From: CBDAPI01 sp964565865
GTDB taxonomy: Bacteria; Acidobacteriota; UBA6911; RPQK01; CBDAPI01
Assembly (NCBI GenBank): GCA_964565865.1
Contig: CAZMGM010000009.1
Coordinates: 1 to 64,000, forward strand
DNA length: 64,000 bases
Direction: 5' to 3'
The notes beneath the pieces are model-generated. The model did no database searches, was not told where the DNA came from, and saw nothing but the letters and a program-made list of their open reading frames with translations. The position numbers and the translations under genes were made by a program. Every line of letters begins with the position of its first letter. The stretch's first letter is position 1. Positions 1-7,639 of the stretch are shown here, piece by piece.

Positions 1-52
1 GATACAAATGATCTCCCCAAATCGGTTTGATCATGTGGCGATGCGTGCCGAG

Positions 53-1297
53 TCATCGTTCCGCTGTAATAGCAGCAATGGGATCCAGCTGAGAAGCCTT
101 GTAGGCCGGATAAATTCCGAAAACCAGGCCGATTCCACCGGAGAATCCAACGGCCAGAAGGGCGTATCCCCAAGTAATTTCCATCGGGAACTCGAAGCTG
201 GCTTCCACCGCCCGGACCACTGTCCAAGCAGCCGCCAGTCCAATCGTCCCGCCCAGCGCGGCAACCAGGAAGGACTCGATCAGGAACTGCTTCAGGATGT
301 CGGAACGGCGGGCTCCCAGAGCCTTGCGAATTCCAATCTCAAAGGTCCTTTCGCTCACCGAGACGAGCATGATGTTCATGATCACAATGCCGCCTACGAG
401 CAGGGAGATCAGGGTGATCGGGATAACGACTCCGGCCACGATTCCCGCTGCTTTATCCACAGTTGTGTTGATCTCAGCAGTTGAAACCAGACCGAAGTCG
501 TCATCTTCATTGGGGTGGAGTTTATGTCGGATCCTCATGCCCACCCGCACCTGATCGAGGGCCGACTCGAAGACCTCCTTGTTGCTGGCCCTGCCTCGGA
601 TCATGAGACTTCTCCGTGATCCGAAGATTTTCTGATAGGCCGTAATCGGAATGTAAAGCACCCGGTCCAGACTGTTTCCGAAATTGGAGCCGAGAGTCTC
701 GAGCACGCCAATGATTCGGATCGGATGGTTGCGAATTTTGAGGGTATGACCTATCGGGTCCGTGTGAGGGAAGAGCTTGTCCCTTAGTTCGGTGCCGATG
801 ACGCCGACGCTGGCTGCTCTGCGTACTTCGGAGTCTACGAAAAAGCGCCCCTCTTCGACCTCAAAATCCCCCAGGAAGATGGTGTTGGCAGTCACTCCGT
901 TAACGGTAGTGCCCAGGAGTTTCTCATTTCCGGCATAGGTCGTGTGGGCCCCCGAAAGCTCTGCCGTTATCTGTGTACAGTCAGAGCAGACAAGGCGCAG
1001 AAACTTCAGGTCACCAAACTCGATTCGCGGGTTCCGTTTGAGCATTCCCTTCCATTCCTCGTCGCGGACATTTCCGAAGTGACCGTATTGAACAAGCAGG
1101 AAGGAATTGCTGCCTAATGCCTTGGAGACCTGGGCCATGACATACTTCTCGGTGCCTCTGATACTCGCAGCCACGACCATGACCGAGGCCACGCCGACGA
1201 TGATGCCAAGAAGAGTGAGAAAGGTCCGGAGCTTGTGGGCCCAGATGGAGGCAAAGGCGATTTTCATGACCTCAGCTAGGATGGATAAACGTACCAT
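53..1297 (-). CDS. MacB/FtsX-family ABC transporter permease
   Basis: Inner-membrane permease of an ABC system of the MacB/LolC type, which work by transmembrane mechanotransmission rather than classical transport. The 414-residue protein has the standard layout: one TM segment near residues 22-44, a large extracytoplasmic MacB-PCD-like domain to about residue 280, then three TM segments with the FtsX-domain signature (ERTFEIGIRKALGA) and a C-terminal LDPIAAI motif typical of the family. The ATG start is preceded by GAGG at suitable spacing. It is transcribed divergently from the next ABC operon; its own ATPase is not visible and may lie beyond the left edge. Substrate unknown. Confidence 0.88.
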   Translation of the reverse strand: MVRLSILAEVMKIAFASIWAHKLRTFLTLLGIIVGVASVMVVAASIRGTEKYVMAQVSKALGSNSFLLVQYGHFGNVRDEEWKGMLKRNPRIEFGDLKFLRLVCSDCTQITAELSGAHTTYAGNEKLLGTTVNGVTANTIFLGDFEVEEGRFFVDSEVRRAASVGVIGTELRDKLFPHTDPIGHTLKIRNHPIRIIGVLETLGSNFGNSLDRVLYIPITAYQKIFGSRRSLMIRGRASNKEVFESALDQVRVGMRIRHKLHPNEDDDFGLVSTAEINTTVDKAAGIVAGVVIPITLISLLVGGIVIMNIMLVSVSERTFEIGIRKALGARRSDILKQFLIESFLVAALGGTIGLAAAWTVVRAVEASFEFPMEITWGYALLAVGFSGGIGLVFGIYPAYKASQLDPIAAITAER

Positions 1298-1354
1298 TTC
1301 GACCTCGTCCCTGAATACGTCAGTCTGAACTTCTCATTCTATCTCTTTTTATTG

Positions 1355-1382
1355 CGGGACCTTCACTACGGACTGCTAGGAT
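1355..1382 (+). repeat. REP-like dispersed repeat, copy 1
   Basis: Copy of the dispersed intergenic repeat (core GACTTTYACCACGGRCTGCT); here it reads GGGACCTTCACTACGGACTG followed by CTAGG. It lies between the two divergent ABC genes, immediately before the GTG start of the ATPase. No inverted partner is evident. Confidence 0.7.
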
Positions 1383-1389
1383 AAGCGCC

Positions 1390-2058
1390 GTGGAGACGGT
1401 AGTTCGGATGCTAAAGGCATCGAAGACGTTCGAGAGTGAGGGCGGTTCGGTTCGGGCCGTGCACCAGGCCTCCCTGCAGGTTCTGGCGGGAGAGTTTTTG
1501 GCGGTCAAGGGTCCCAGCGGCTGTGGTAAGAGCACGCTTCTCCACCTGCTGGGCGGAATGGAACGTCCCAGCGAAGGTGAGGTCTGGTACGGGGATGAAC
1601 CTCTGCACCAGATGAATGAGACCGAGCTTACCCGATTTCGGCGCCACAACGTTGGCTTTGTCTTTCAGTTCTTTTACCTGCTTCCCTCTCTGACAGTAGG
1701 CGAGAACGTGGCCCTACCTTTGCAGCTTCAAGGAGCAGAGGCTGTCCCCGAGCGAGTGTTTGATTTGCTGGAACGCCTAGGGCTCTTCGAACAGGCGAAC
1801 AGATTCCCTAGGCAACTTTCAGGCGGAGAAATGCAAAGGGTGGCTGTAGCCCGCGCACTGGTGACCCAACCTCGACTTCTGCTGGCCGATGAGCCCACCG
1901 GGAACTTGGATACGGACAACGGAGAAATTGTGCTCGGGCAAATGCGCGATTTAGCAGGGGGCACGGGAACGGCTGTAGTTATGGTCACCCACAGTCGGGA
2001 GGCGGCTGCCTTTGCCCACTGCACACTCAGAATGCGGGATGGACTCCTAGGAAAATGA
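1390..2058 (+). CDS. ABC transporter ATP-binding protein, LolD/MacB type
   Basis: Cytoplasmic ATPase that powers the adjacent FtsX-type permease. All nucleotide-binding motifs are present: Walker A GPSGCGKST (residues 41-49), Q-loop at FVFQFF, signature LSGGEMQ (144-150), Walker B LLLADEP (164-170) and the H-loop histidine at 202. At 222 residues it matches the LolD/MacB/FtsE size class. The start is GTG. Its stop codon overlaps the ATG of the permease gene (ATGA), so the two are translationally coupled. The LolD-like sequence, a double-FtsX permease and an AttH-like secreted partner point to a lipid or lipoprotein-related export system, but the substrate is inference. Confidence 0.93.
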   Translation: METVVRMLKASKTFESEGGSVRAVHQASLQVLAGEFLAVKGPSGCGKSTLLHLLGGMERPSEGEVWYGDEPLHQMNETELTRFRRHNVGFVFQFFYLLPSLTVGENVALPLQLQGAEAVPERVFDLLERLGLFEQANRFPRQLSGGEMQRVAVARALVTQPRLLLADEPTGNLDTDNGEIVLGQMRDLAGGTGTAVVMVTHSREAAAFAHCTLRMRDGLLGK

Positions 2059-4676
2059 AAATCAGAGGATTCCTCTCATTGACCAGACAGTTCACGTTCC
2101 GACCACTTCTATACCATCGCCTGAGGAGCCTTCTGACGGTCTCCGGAGTGGCACTAGGACTGGGCGTTGTAGGTGCCGTCCACCTGTCAACGGAAAGAGC
2201 CGTTGGCTCCTTCTCCCAGAGTCTGCAGCTGCTCGAGGGCCGGTCGGATTTTCATGTCACGGGCAGCGGATTTCCGCTGCCGGAAAGCTGGCTGGAGAAG
2301 TTCAACTGGTTCTGGGAGTTTGGCTCCATGGCTCCCCGCGTCGAAGCGAGTGCCCGCACCGAGGGGAAAAGAGAGATTCGCATCTATGGAGTGGATCTGG
2401 TTGGAGACCCGGAGGTACGGGAATACTTCGGAACTGGAAGGAATCTGTCCGGGTTCGAGGCTTCTCCGCGGAGATTGGGAGCCCAGGCCTTCCTCGGGCT
2501 ACTGGCCGGAGATCGGCAGATCCTTGTACCGGAAATACTGGCTCGCCAGGAAGGATTGGAGGTGGGCTCCCGTTGGAACCTGACGATCGGTGTACACACC
2601 TGGGAGTTTAAGGTTGGAGCCATTCTCTCCAGCCGGGGGATTGGGAGCGCCTTCGGCGGCAATCTGGCCCTCATGGACATTGCCACAGCTCAGGAGGTTC
2701 TCGGGAAGGAGGGTCTGGTAGACCGCATCGACTTCAGGCTGGACAATCCCGGAGCCGGAGCCGTTCTCCAAAGAGTCGAGCGGCAAAGCCGGACAGGGCT
2801 AGTCTTCCATCGCAAGGGCGACCTTGCGGCTCAAGGTCGGAGAATGCTGGGGAGCTTTCAGCTCAATCTCAGAATCCTCAGCTACTTGGCTCTGATTGTG
2901 GGCGTCGTTTTGATCTGGAACACAGTGGGCCTGTCAGCAATCTCCCGGCGCTGGGAAATCGCCACCCTTCGAACTCTTGGGACATCAAGGCGAGTGGTCT
3001 TCTCGCTCTTCCTGGCCGAGGCTCTTTGTTTGGGTTTGGTTGGAGCTACCGGAGGAGTGCTCGTTGCGCCCTATCTGGCCTCACTGGCGGAGCTGATGGT
3101 CAGTCGGACGGTAGCCGAGTTCTACGTGGGGTCCAGCATTGGCACCACTCAGACTCGACTGGAACTTGACGTCCTGATCCTACTCCTATGCGCCGGAGTC
3201 AGTGTGGCCCTCGCTTCGGGTAGCAGACCGGCCTGGTCGACGACCCGGGTGGCTCCAGTGGAAGTCCTGAGGAAAGGATCCTGGTCCACCACCACCCGGA
3301 CACAATTGCGCGGACTGTCCCTGGCGGGAGCCGCAGCTTTCGTACTGGCCTCTCTGCTCAGTCTGGGTCCTTCCCTCAACGGAATACCGATCCTTGGCTA
3401 TGTGGCCTGCTTTTTGTATATTCTTGCGTTTGCCTTGGGAGCCTTGCCGGCCATGCGCCTCATTCTGGCAGCGGCTCGAAAGTCTGTCTGGCCGCGGGAC
3501 TTTCACCGCGGGCTGCTGGGGGTTGAAAGTCGCCTGGCCCTGCAACAGCTCCAGGGTAACATCAGTCGGGTGAGCCTGGCGGTTGTGTCGCTGATGATCG
3601 CAGTAGCAATGTTCGTAGGAGTGGCGACCATGGTAGGAAGCTTTCGCTCTACCGTCCAAGCCTGGATCAATCAGACGTTTGTAGCTGATCTTTTCATTCG
3701 TAGTGCGGGTGGCTCGGCTGCCGACTGGACAAGTCCACTGACGCCGGAAACCATCTCTCGGATCGAGAAGATTCCCGGTATCGATGCCGTAGGCACATTC
3801 CGGGGAGCCAGCATTAAGTGGAGGGATGTCCCGATTACTTTGGCCGGAGCTGAGTTCTCAGTTCTTCGAGACTATGGAAAACTCTTGTTCATGGAGTCCC
3901 GGCCTGCTGTAGAGATCCTAGAAAGTGCCCGTGCCGGCAAAAGAGTTATCGTCTCGGAACCCTTCAGTCGTCGGTTCGTTCTGGCCCGGGGTGACCAGAT
4001 TGAGCTGAAGACTCCCTCCGGGATCCGCTCTCTCGAGATCGAAGCGGTCTATCATGACTATTCTAACGATCGGGGCGTTATGGTCATGGATCGAAGTCTT
4101 TTCGGGCATCTGTTCGGGGACCGAAGCGCCAATACGCTGGCGATCTATATGGATCCGACGGCGGACGCTGACTCAGTGAGCCGGCGAATTCAATCCGCTC
4201 TTTCCGAGATAAAGGTGGTGATCCAGCCCAATTCGGAACTTCGAGCTTCGGCTCTAAAGGTCTTTGACCGGACCTTCAGTATCACCTACGGAGTCGAGCT
4301 CATCGCCTTGATCGTGGCTGCGCTGGGCATGACGAACACGCTGGCTGGTCTGATGCTGGAGAGACGGGGAGAGTTCGCCTTACTGCGTTTTCTGGGGGCG
4401 TTTCCAAAGCAGTTGCGCCGGATCACTCTGGTAGAGGCTGCTCTCCTGGGATTGGTCGGCTGTCTGTTCGGAAGCATTCTGGGACAGATCCTCGCACTGG
4501 TCCTGATCTATGTCATTAATTTACAGTCCTTCGGCTGGACCATCCAGTTCGACCTGCCCCTGGCTTTCGTTTCCGGGGGGCTTGTCCTCATCTTTCTGGT
4601 TACAGTGCTGGCCGGCATCTACCCAGCCCTGCTTTCCAGCCGAATGGATGCACTGCGCGGTTTGAGAACGGGATGA
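2055..4676 (+). CDS. Large ABC permease with two FtsX domains
   Basis: An 873-residue integral membrane permease of the YbbP type: N-terminal TM near residues 22-42, a first extracytoplasmic domain, three TMs (about 270-410), then two central TMs, a second extracytoplasmic domain and a last FtsX triplet at the C-terminus (about 740-865) ending LSSRMDALRGLRTG. It overlaps the ATPase gene upstream and the AttH-like gene downstream by ATGA, so the three form one operon. In the linker after the central TMs (about residues 480-489) the DNA closely resembles the intergenic REP-like repeat and is read in frame as RDFHRGLLG. Transport substrate not identifiable from sequence. Confidence 0.88.
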   Translation: MKIRGFLSLTRQFTFRPLLYHRLRSLLTVSGVALGLGVVGAVHLSTERAVGSFSQSLQLLEGRSDFHVTGSGFPLPESWLEKFNWFWEFGSMAPRVEASARTEGKREIRIYGVDLVGDPEVREYFGTGRNLSGFEASPRRLGAQAFLGLLAGDRQILVPEILARQEGLEVGSRWNLTIGVHTWEFKVGAILSSRGIGSAFGGNLALMDIATAQEVLGKEGLVDRIDFRLDNPGAGAVLQRVERQSRTGLVFHRKGDLAAQGRRMLGSFQLNLRILSYLALIVGVVLIWNTVGLSAISRRWEIATLRTLGTSRRVVFSLFLAEALCLGLVGATGGVLVAPYLASLAELMVSRTVAEFYVGSSIGTTQTRLELDVLILLLCAGVSVALASGSRPAWSTTRVAPVEVLRKGSWSTTTRTQLRGLSLAGAAAFVLASLLSLGPSLNGIPILGYVACFLYILAFALGALPAMRLILAAARKSVWPRDFHRGLLGVESRLALQQLQGNISRVSLAVVSLMIAVAMFVGVATMVGSFRSTVQAWINQTFVADLFIRSAGGSAADWTSPLTPETISRIEKIPGIDAVGTFRGASIKWRDVPITLAGAEFSVLRDYGKLLFMESRPAVEILESARAGKRVIVSEPFSRRFVLARGDQIELKTPSGIRSLEIEAVYHDYSNDRGVMVMDRSLFGHLFGDRSANTLAIYMDPTADADSVSRRIQSALSEIKVVIQPNSELRASALKVFDRTFSITYGVELIALIVAALGMTNTLAGLMLERRGEFALLRFLGAFPKQLRRITLVEAALLGLVGCLFGSILGQILALVLIYVINLQSFGWTIQFDLPLAFVSGGLVLIFLVTVLAGIYPALLSSRMDALRGLRTG
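3494..3522 (+). repeat. REP-like sequence inside the permease gene
   Basis: In-frame stretch reading CGCGGGACTTTCACCGCGGG then CTGCTGGGG. It is nearly identical to the intergenic copy at 55761 and to the repeat core. It encodes RDFHRGLLG in a linker between TM regions. Either an old insertion tolerated by the protein or a chance match. Confidence 0.45.
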
Positions 4677-5734
4677 CGAACGCACTGGTCTTTGTTCTCC
4701 TGTGGCAGGGAGTCTTCAAACTTGCGCTTCCGGGATTCGAGTTCTCGTTTCCGCGGGATCACGGGAACCACCCTGGATACCGGCTCGAGTGGTGGTACTG
4801 GACCGGCCATCTGACCTCTGATAAGGGACGCCGGTTCGGTTTCGAGCTGACATTCTTCAGGCTGGGTATAAGGCGAGATTCTTGTTCAGTCTCCAACTGG
4901 GCCATCGGCGACCTCTATCCCGCCCACTTCGCCCTGACCGATATCGACAAGGGCCAGTTTTTCCACGCCCAGAAGCTGAGCCGGACGGGTCCCGGAACCG
5001 GCTCAAGTGCCGGGACTCTCAATATCTGGAACCAGCAGTGGCGGGCTGTCCTTGAGGATGGCGGAATCCGGCTCCAGGCAAGTTCGAAAGGGGCATCTCT
5101 GGACCTGCAGCTAAAGTCCCTCAAGGATCCGGTAATTCACGGCCAGGACGGAGTCAGCCAGAAAGGCAGTCAGCCAGGCCAGGCGTCCCACTACTATTCA
5201 TTGACTCGACTTTTGGTCCTGGGCCGCCTTCGTCTTGACGGGCACAGCCATGATGTTCAGGGGCAGGCGTGGATGGACCATGAGTTCGGCACGAGTCAGA
5301 TCTCGGATGAGCAGATTGGTTGGGACTGGTTTAGCCTGCAACTCGACAACCAATTTGAGGTCATGCTCTACCGGCTGCGAACGCGGGAGGGATCCCCGGA
5401 CCCGAACTCGGCCGGCACAGTGGTCTCGCCTGAGGGAAGCACCTCGCCACTCGAGGGTTCCCAGTTTCAGCTCAAGCCGACCCGGCACTGGACCAGCCGT
5501 CAGACCGGAATTCAGTATCCCGTTGGGTGGCAAGTGTCGATTCCCGAGTACGACGCCGTCCTGAGAGTGATTCCCCTTGTGGAGAACCAGGAGCTCGACA
5601 CGCGCTCGTCGACCGGAATCGTCTACTGGGAGGGGGCAGTGGAGGTCAGAGGTCGTTGGAAGGGCAGGGAAGTAACCGGGTTGGGGTACCTGGAGCTTAC
5701 CGGCTACGGGGACGGGGGGCGACCCAACATTTGA
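4673..5734 (+). CDS. AttH/CrtC-like (lipocalin-fold) secreted protein
   Basis: A 353-residue protein of the AttH / hydroxyneurosporene-synthase-like family. Family hallmarks are visible: the N-terminal FPRDHGNHPGYRLEWWYWTG, then FELTFFR, and the central QAWMDHEFGTSQ with GWDWFSLQLD. A hydrophobic N-terminus (VFVLLWQGVFKLALPG) suggests export. Family members fold as two lipocalin-like barrels; enzymatic activity (carotenoid hydration) is shown only for the CrtC branch and cannot be assumed. The start overlaps the permease stop (ATGA). The same ATPase-permease-AttH order is common in diderm bacteria and suggests handling of a lipophilic compound with the transporter. Confidence 0.85.
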   Translation: MTNALVFVLLWQGVFKLALPGFEFSFPRDHGNHPGYRLEWWYWTGHLTSDKGRRFGFELTFFRLGIRRDSCSVSNWAIGDLYPAHFALTDIDKGQFFHAQKLSRTGPGTGSSAGTLNIWNQQWRAVLEDGGIRLQASSKGASLDLQLKSLKDPVIHGQDGVSQKGSQPGQASHYYSLTRLLVLGRLRLDGHSHDVQGQAWMDHEFGTSQISDEQIGWDWFSLQLDNQFEVMLYRLRTREGSPDPNSAGTVVSPEGSTSPLEGSQFQLKPTRHWTSRQTGIQYPVGWQVSIPEYDAVLRVIPLVENQELDTRSSTGIVYWEGAVEVRGRWKGREVTGLGYLELTGYGDGGRPNI

Positions 5735-5756
5735 TGTCAACTTTCTTTGCTAAAAT
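5730..5756 (+). promoter_or_regulatory. Candidate -10/-35 before the cytochrome gene
   Basis: TTGATG and TAAAAT are present at the end of the AttH-like gene, but the spacer is only 14 nt, shorter than usual. A weak candidate for the cytochrome c promoter. Confidence 0.2.
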
Positions 5757-5786
5757 GGATCCTTAGTGAGTGGGATTGAGTGGTTC

Positions 5787-5930
5787 GCAGTCCGTGGTAG
5801 AAGTCGTGCCAGCCACAAAACCGTTGGCCTGACCGGTGTCGAGGGTCCAGCAGGGTCTACGTCGGTTTGCCTGTCATCTGGGTTCACGGCTCCCATGCCG
5901 TGACCCGTGGGACATTACCACGGGTTTCCA
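5787..5930. repeat. Inverted pair of REP-like repeats upstream of the cytochrome
   Basis: The left half (reverse orientation) reads CGACTTCTACCACGGACTGC on the minus strand. The right half (forward) reads GGGACATTACCACGGGTTTC. Inside the right end lie two stem-loops: TCACGGC/GCCGTGA (5884-5890/5897-5903) and ACCCGTGG/CCACGGGT (5903-5910/5918-5925), the second ending 23 nt before the cytochrome start codon. The hairpins could affect the cytochrome mRNA leader, but this is inference. Confidence 0.6.
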
Positions 5931-5948
5931 GGAAATTGAGGAAAGAAA

Positions 5949-6347
5949 ATGTATAAGCCCTTCCGGAGCCTGACAACTGTTGCTGTTGTTGGTGGAATGG
6001 TGGCTATTGCTGTCTGGACCTGGCCCAGTCGAGTCACCGCCCAGATCCCAGAGAAGTTTGAGAATCTTCAAGTCGAACCCAAGGATATTTCACGGATGGA
6101 CTTGTTGAATGCGATGAAGGACATGACTTTCGCGCTGGGTACTCGATGCTGGTACTGTCATGAAGGTGAGGGAGATGATTTATCCAACTTCGACTTCGCT
6201 TCCGATAAGAAGGCAGCCAAGGATGTCACCCGCACCATGATGAAGATGGTGGAGGAGATTAACACCAGCTTCATTGCAAAAGTGGAAGCAGACGCAAAAG
6301 TGACCTGCTACACTTGCCACCGGGGCCACATCGAGCCGGAGGAGTAG
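5949..6347 (+). CDS. Diheme cytochrome c, reaction-centre-cytochrome-like
   Basis: A 132-residue exported protein: Sec signal peptide at residues 1-31 (VAVVGGMVAIAVW core, cleavage near VTA-QIP), then two CxxCH heme-binding motifs, CWYCH (67-71) and CYTCH (110-114). Methionines upstream (MKDM) could be axial ligands. Length and motif spacing fit the small cytochromes of the photosynthetic reaction-centre cytochrome subunit family (CytoC_RC), which are frequent in non-phototrophic Acidobacteria. No photosynthesis gene is seen, so it is more likely a periplasmic electron carrier. It is a single gene followed by convergent nadA. Confidence 0.85.
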   Translation: MYKPFRSLTTVAVVGGMVAIAVWTWPSRVTAQIPEKFENLQVEPKDISRMDLLNAMKDMTFALGTRCWYCHEGEGDDLSNFDFASDKKAAKDVTRTMMKMVEEINTSFIAKVEADAKVTCYTCHRGHIEPEE

Positions 6348-6410
6348 CGAAAGGCACCCTTGTTATCAAGTGCGCTACTGTCGAGGGTGGCAGTGAGCGA
6401 AGTTAACCAT

Positions 6411-7424
6411 TCAGATCTCAACCATCCGCTCTACGGAAAGACGGGCCCGATCAGCCACTTCCGGGTCCAGCTCAATCTCGTAAACTAGTTCCTCCAGTGA
6501 GCGCAGGATCTTGGGCAGGGTGATTTTTTTCATGTGTGGGCAAAGATTACAGGGTCTTATGAATTCAATATCGGGGCATTCGACGGCTACGTTGTCACTC
6601 ATCGAGCACTCCGTCACCATCACTACGCGGGCCGGCCGCGTACTCTTCGCATGTTGTATCATTCCAGCCGTTGATCCGATGTAGTCGGCTTCCCTCAGCA
6701 CATCGGGAGGACACTCCGGATGTGCCAGGATAGTGATTCCGGGAAGGGTCTCCCGATAGTGGCGCAGCTGCTCGCCGGTGAAGCGCTCATGAACCTCACA
6801 ATGGCCCTGCCAGGAGATGATGCTGGTGAGGGTCTTGCGCGCCACCCAATCCGCCAGATACTCGTCGGGAAGAAAGATCACCCGCTCGGCCTGCAGAGAT
6901 TCGACTACCTGAACCGCGTTGCTGGAAGTGCAGCAGATGTCAGATTCGGCTTTCACCGCCGCCGAGGTGTTGACATAGGTCACGACCGGGACACCTGGAT
7001 ACCGTTCCCGCAAAAGGCGGATGTCCTGTGCGGTAATGGAAGAGGCCAGTGAGCAGCCGGCCTCGCGATCCGGGATCAAGACTCTTTTCTCGGGATTGAG
7101 AAGCTTGGCAGTCTCTGCCATGAAATGGACGCCGCAGAGAACGATAATCTGAGCATCTGTTTCAACGGCTTTCCGGGCCAGAGCCAGGGAATCACCCCTG
7201 AAGTCAGCCACGCCGTGAAAGATCTCGGGCGTCTGATAATTGTGTGCCATCACGATGGCACCGCGTTCCCTTTTCAGACGGTTGATGGCGGCGATGTAGG
7301 GTGCGTGGACCGGCCATTCCACCTCGGGAATTACAGTCCGAACACGCTCATAGATGGCCCTGGTCTGGCGGGCAACTTGCGGCGTATACGTCAAAAAAGG
7401 AGGGTTCAGGTTTTCCGTCTGCAT
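6411..7424 (-). CDS. nadA: Quinolinate synthase
   Basis: Condenses iminoaspartate with dihydroxyacetone phosphate to quinolinate, the second step of de novo NAD synthesis, using an oxygen-sensitive [4Fe-4S] cluster. The 337-residue protein shows the NadA signatures: MAHNYQTPEI near residue 60, CGVHFMAETAK (cluster Cys97), ICCTSSNAV (Cys164/165), the HPECP motif and the C-terminal CNLCPHMKK (cluster cysteine). No nadB or nadC is nearby. A short leader with an AGAGG ribosome site precedes the ATG, and a perfect palindrome lies just upstream. The adjacent Nudix-type regulator suggests NAD-responsive control. Confidence 0.96.
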   Translation of the reverse strand: MQTENLNPPFLTYTPQVARQTRAIYERVRTVIPEVEWPVHAPYIAAINRLKRERGAIVMAHNYQTPEIFHGVADFRGDSLALARKAVETDAQIIVLCGVHFMAETAKLLNPEKRVLIPDREAGCSLASSITAQDIRLLRERYPGVPVVTYVNTSAAVKAESDICCTSSNAVQVVESLQAERVIFLPDEYLADWVARKTLTSIISWQGHCEVHERFTGEQLRHYRETLPGITILAHPECPPDVLREADYIGSTAGMIQHAKSTRPARVVMVTECSMSDNVAVECPDIEFIRPCNLCPHMKKITLPKILRSLEELVYEIELDPEVADRARLSVERMVEI

Positions 7425-7438
7425 GAGACCTCTTCAAT

Positions 7439-7457
7439 TATGCTCAACCTGAGCATA
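7439..7457. promoter_or_regulatory. Perfect 19-bp palindrome upstream of nadA, likely operator
   Basis: TATGCTCA-ACC-TGAGCATA: perfect 8-bp arms with a 3-bp spacer, ending 15 nt before the nadA start and overlapping a TATAT-like -10 on the minus strand. The position suits a repressor site. The obvious candidate ligand is the Nudix-wHTH protein encoded next door. Assignment of the protein to the site is inference. Confidence 0.65.
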
Positions 7458-7639
7458 TAAGAGAACCAAAAAAATCGGGTCGCCCATGGTTGGCTGACCC
7501 TATGCTGATACTAATTTCGCGCATATATGATTGTCAAGATTCATAAGGATACAGGTGAAACTTCAGGTGTTGTTGTGTCTTAAAGACTTAAGGTTAACTA
7601 CTTTCAGATGTTAACAATTGAAACGTATAAAGCCGGACT

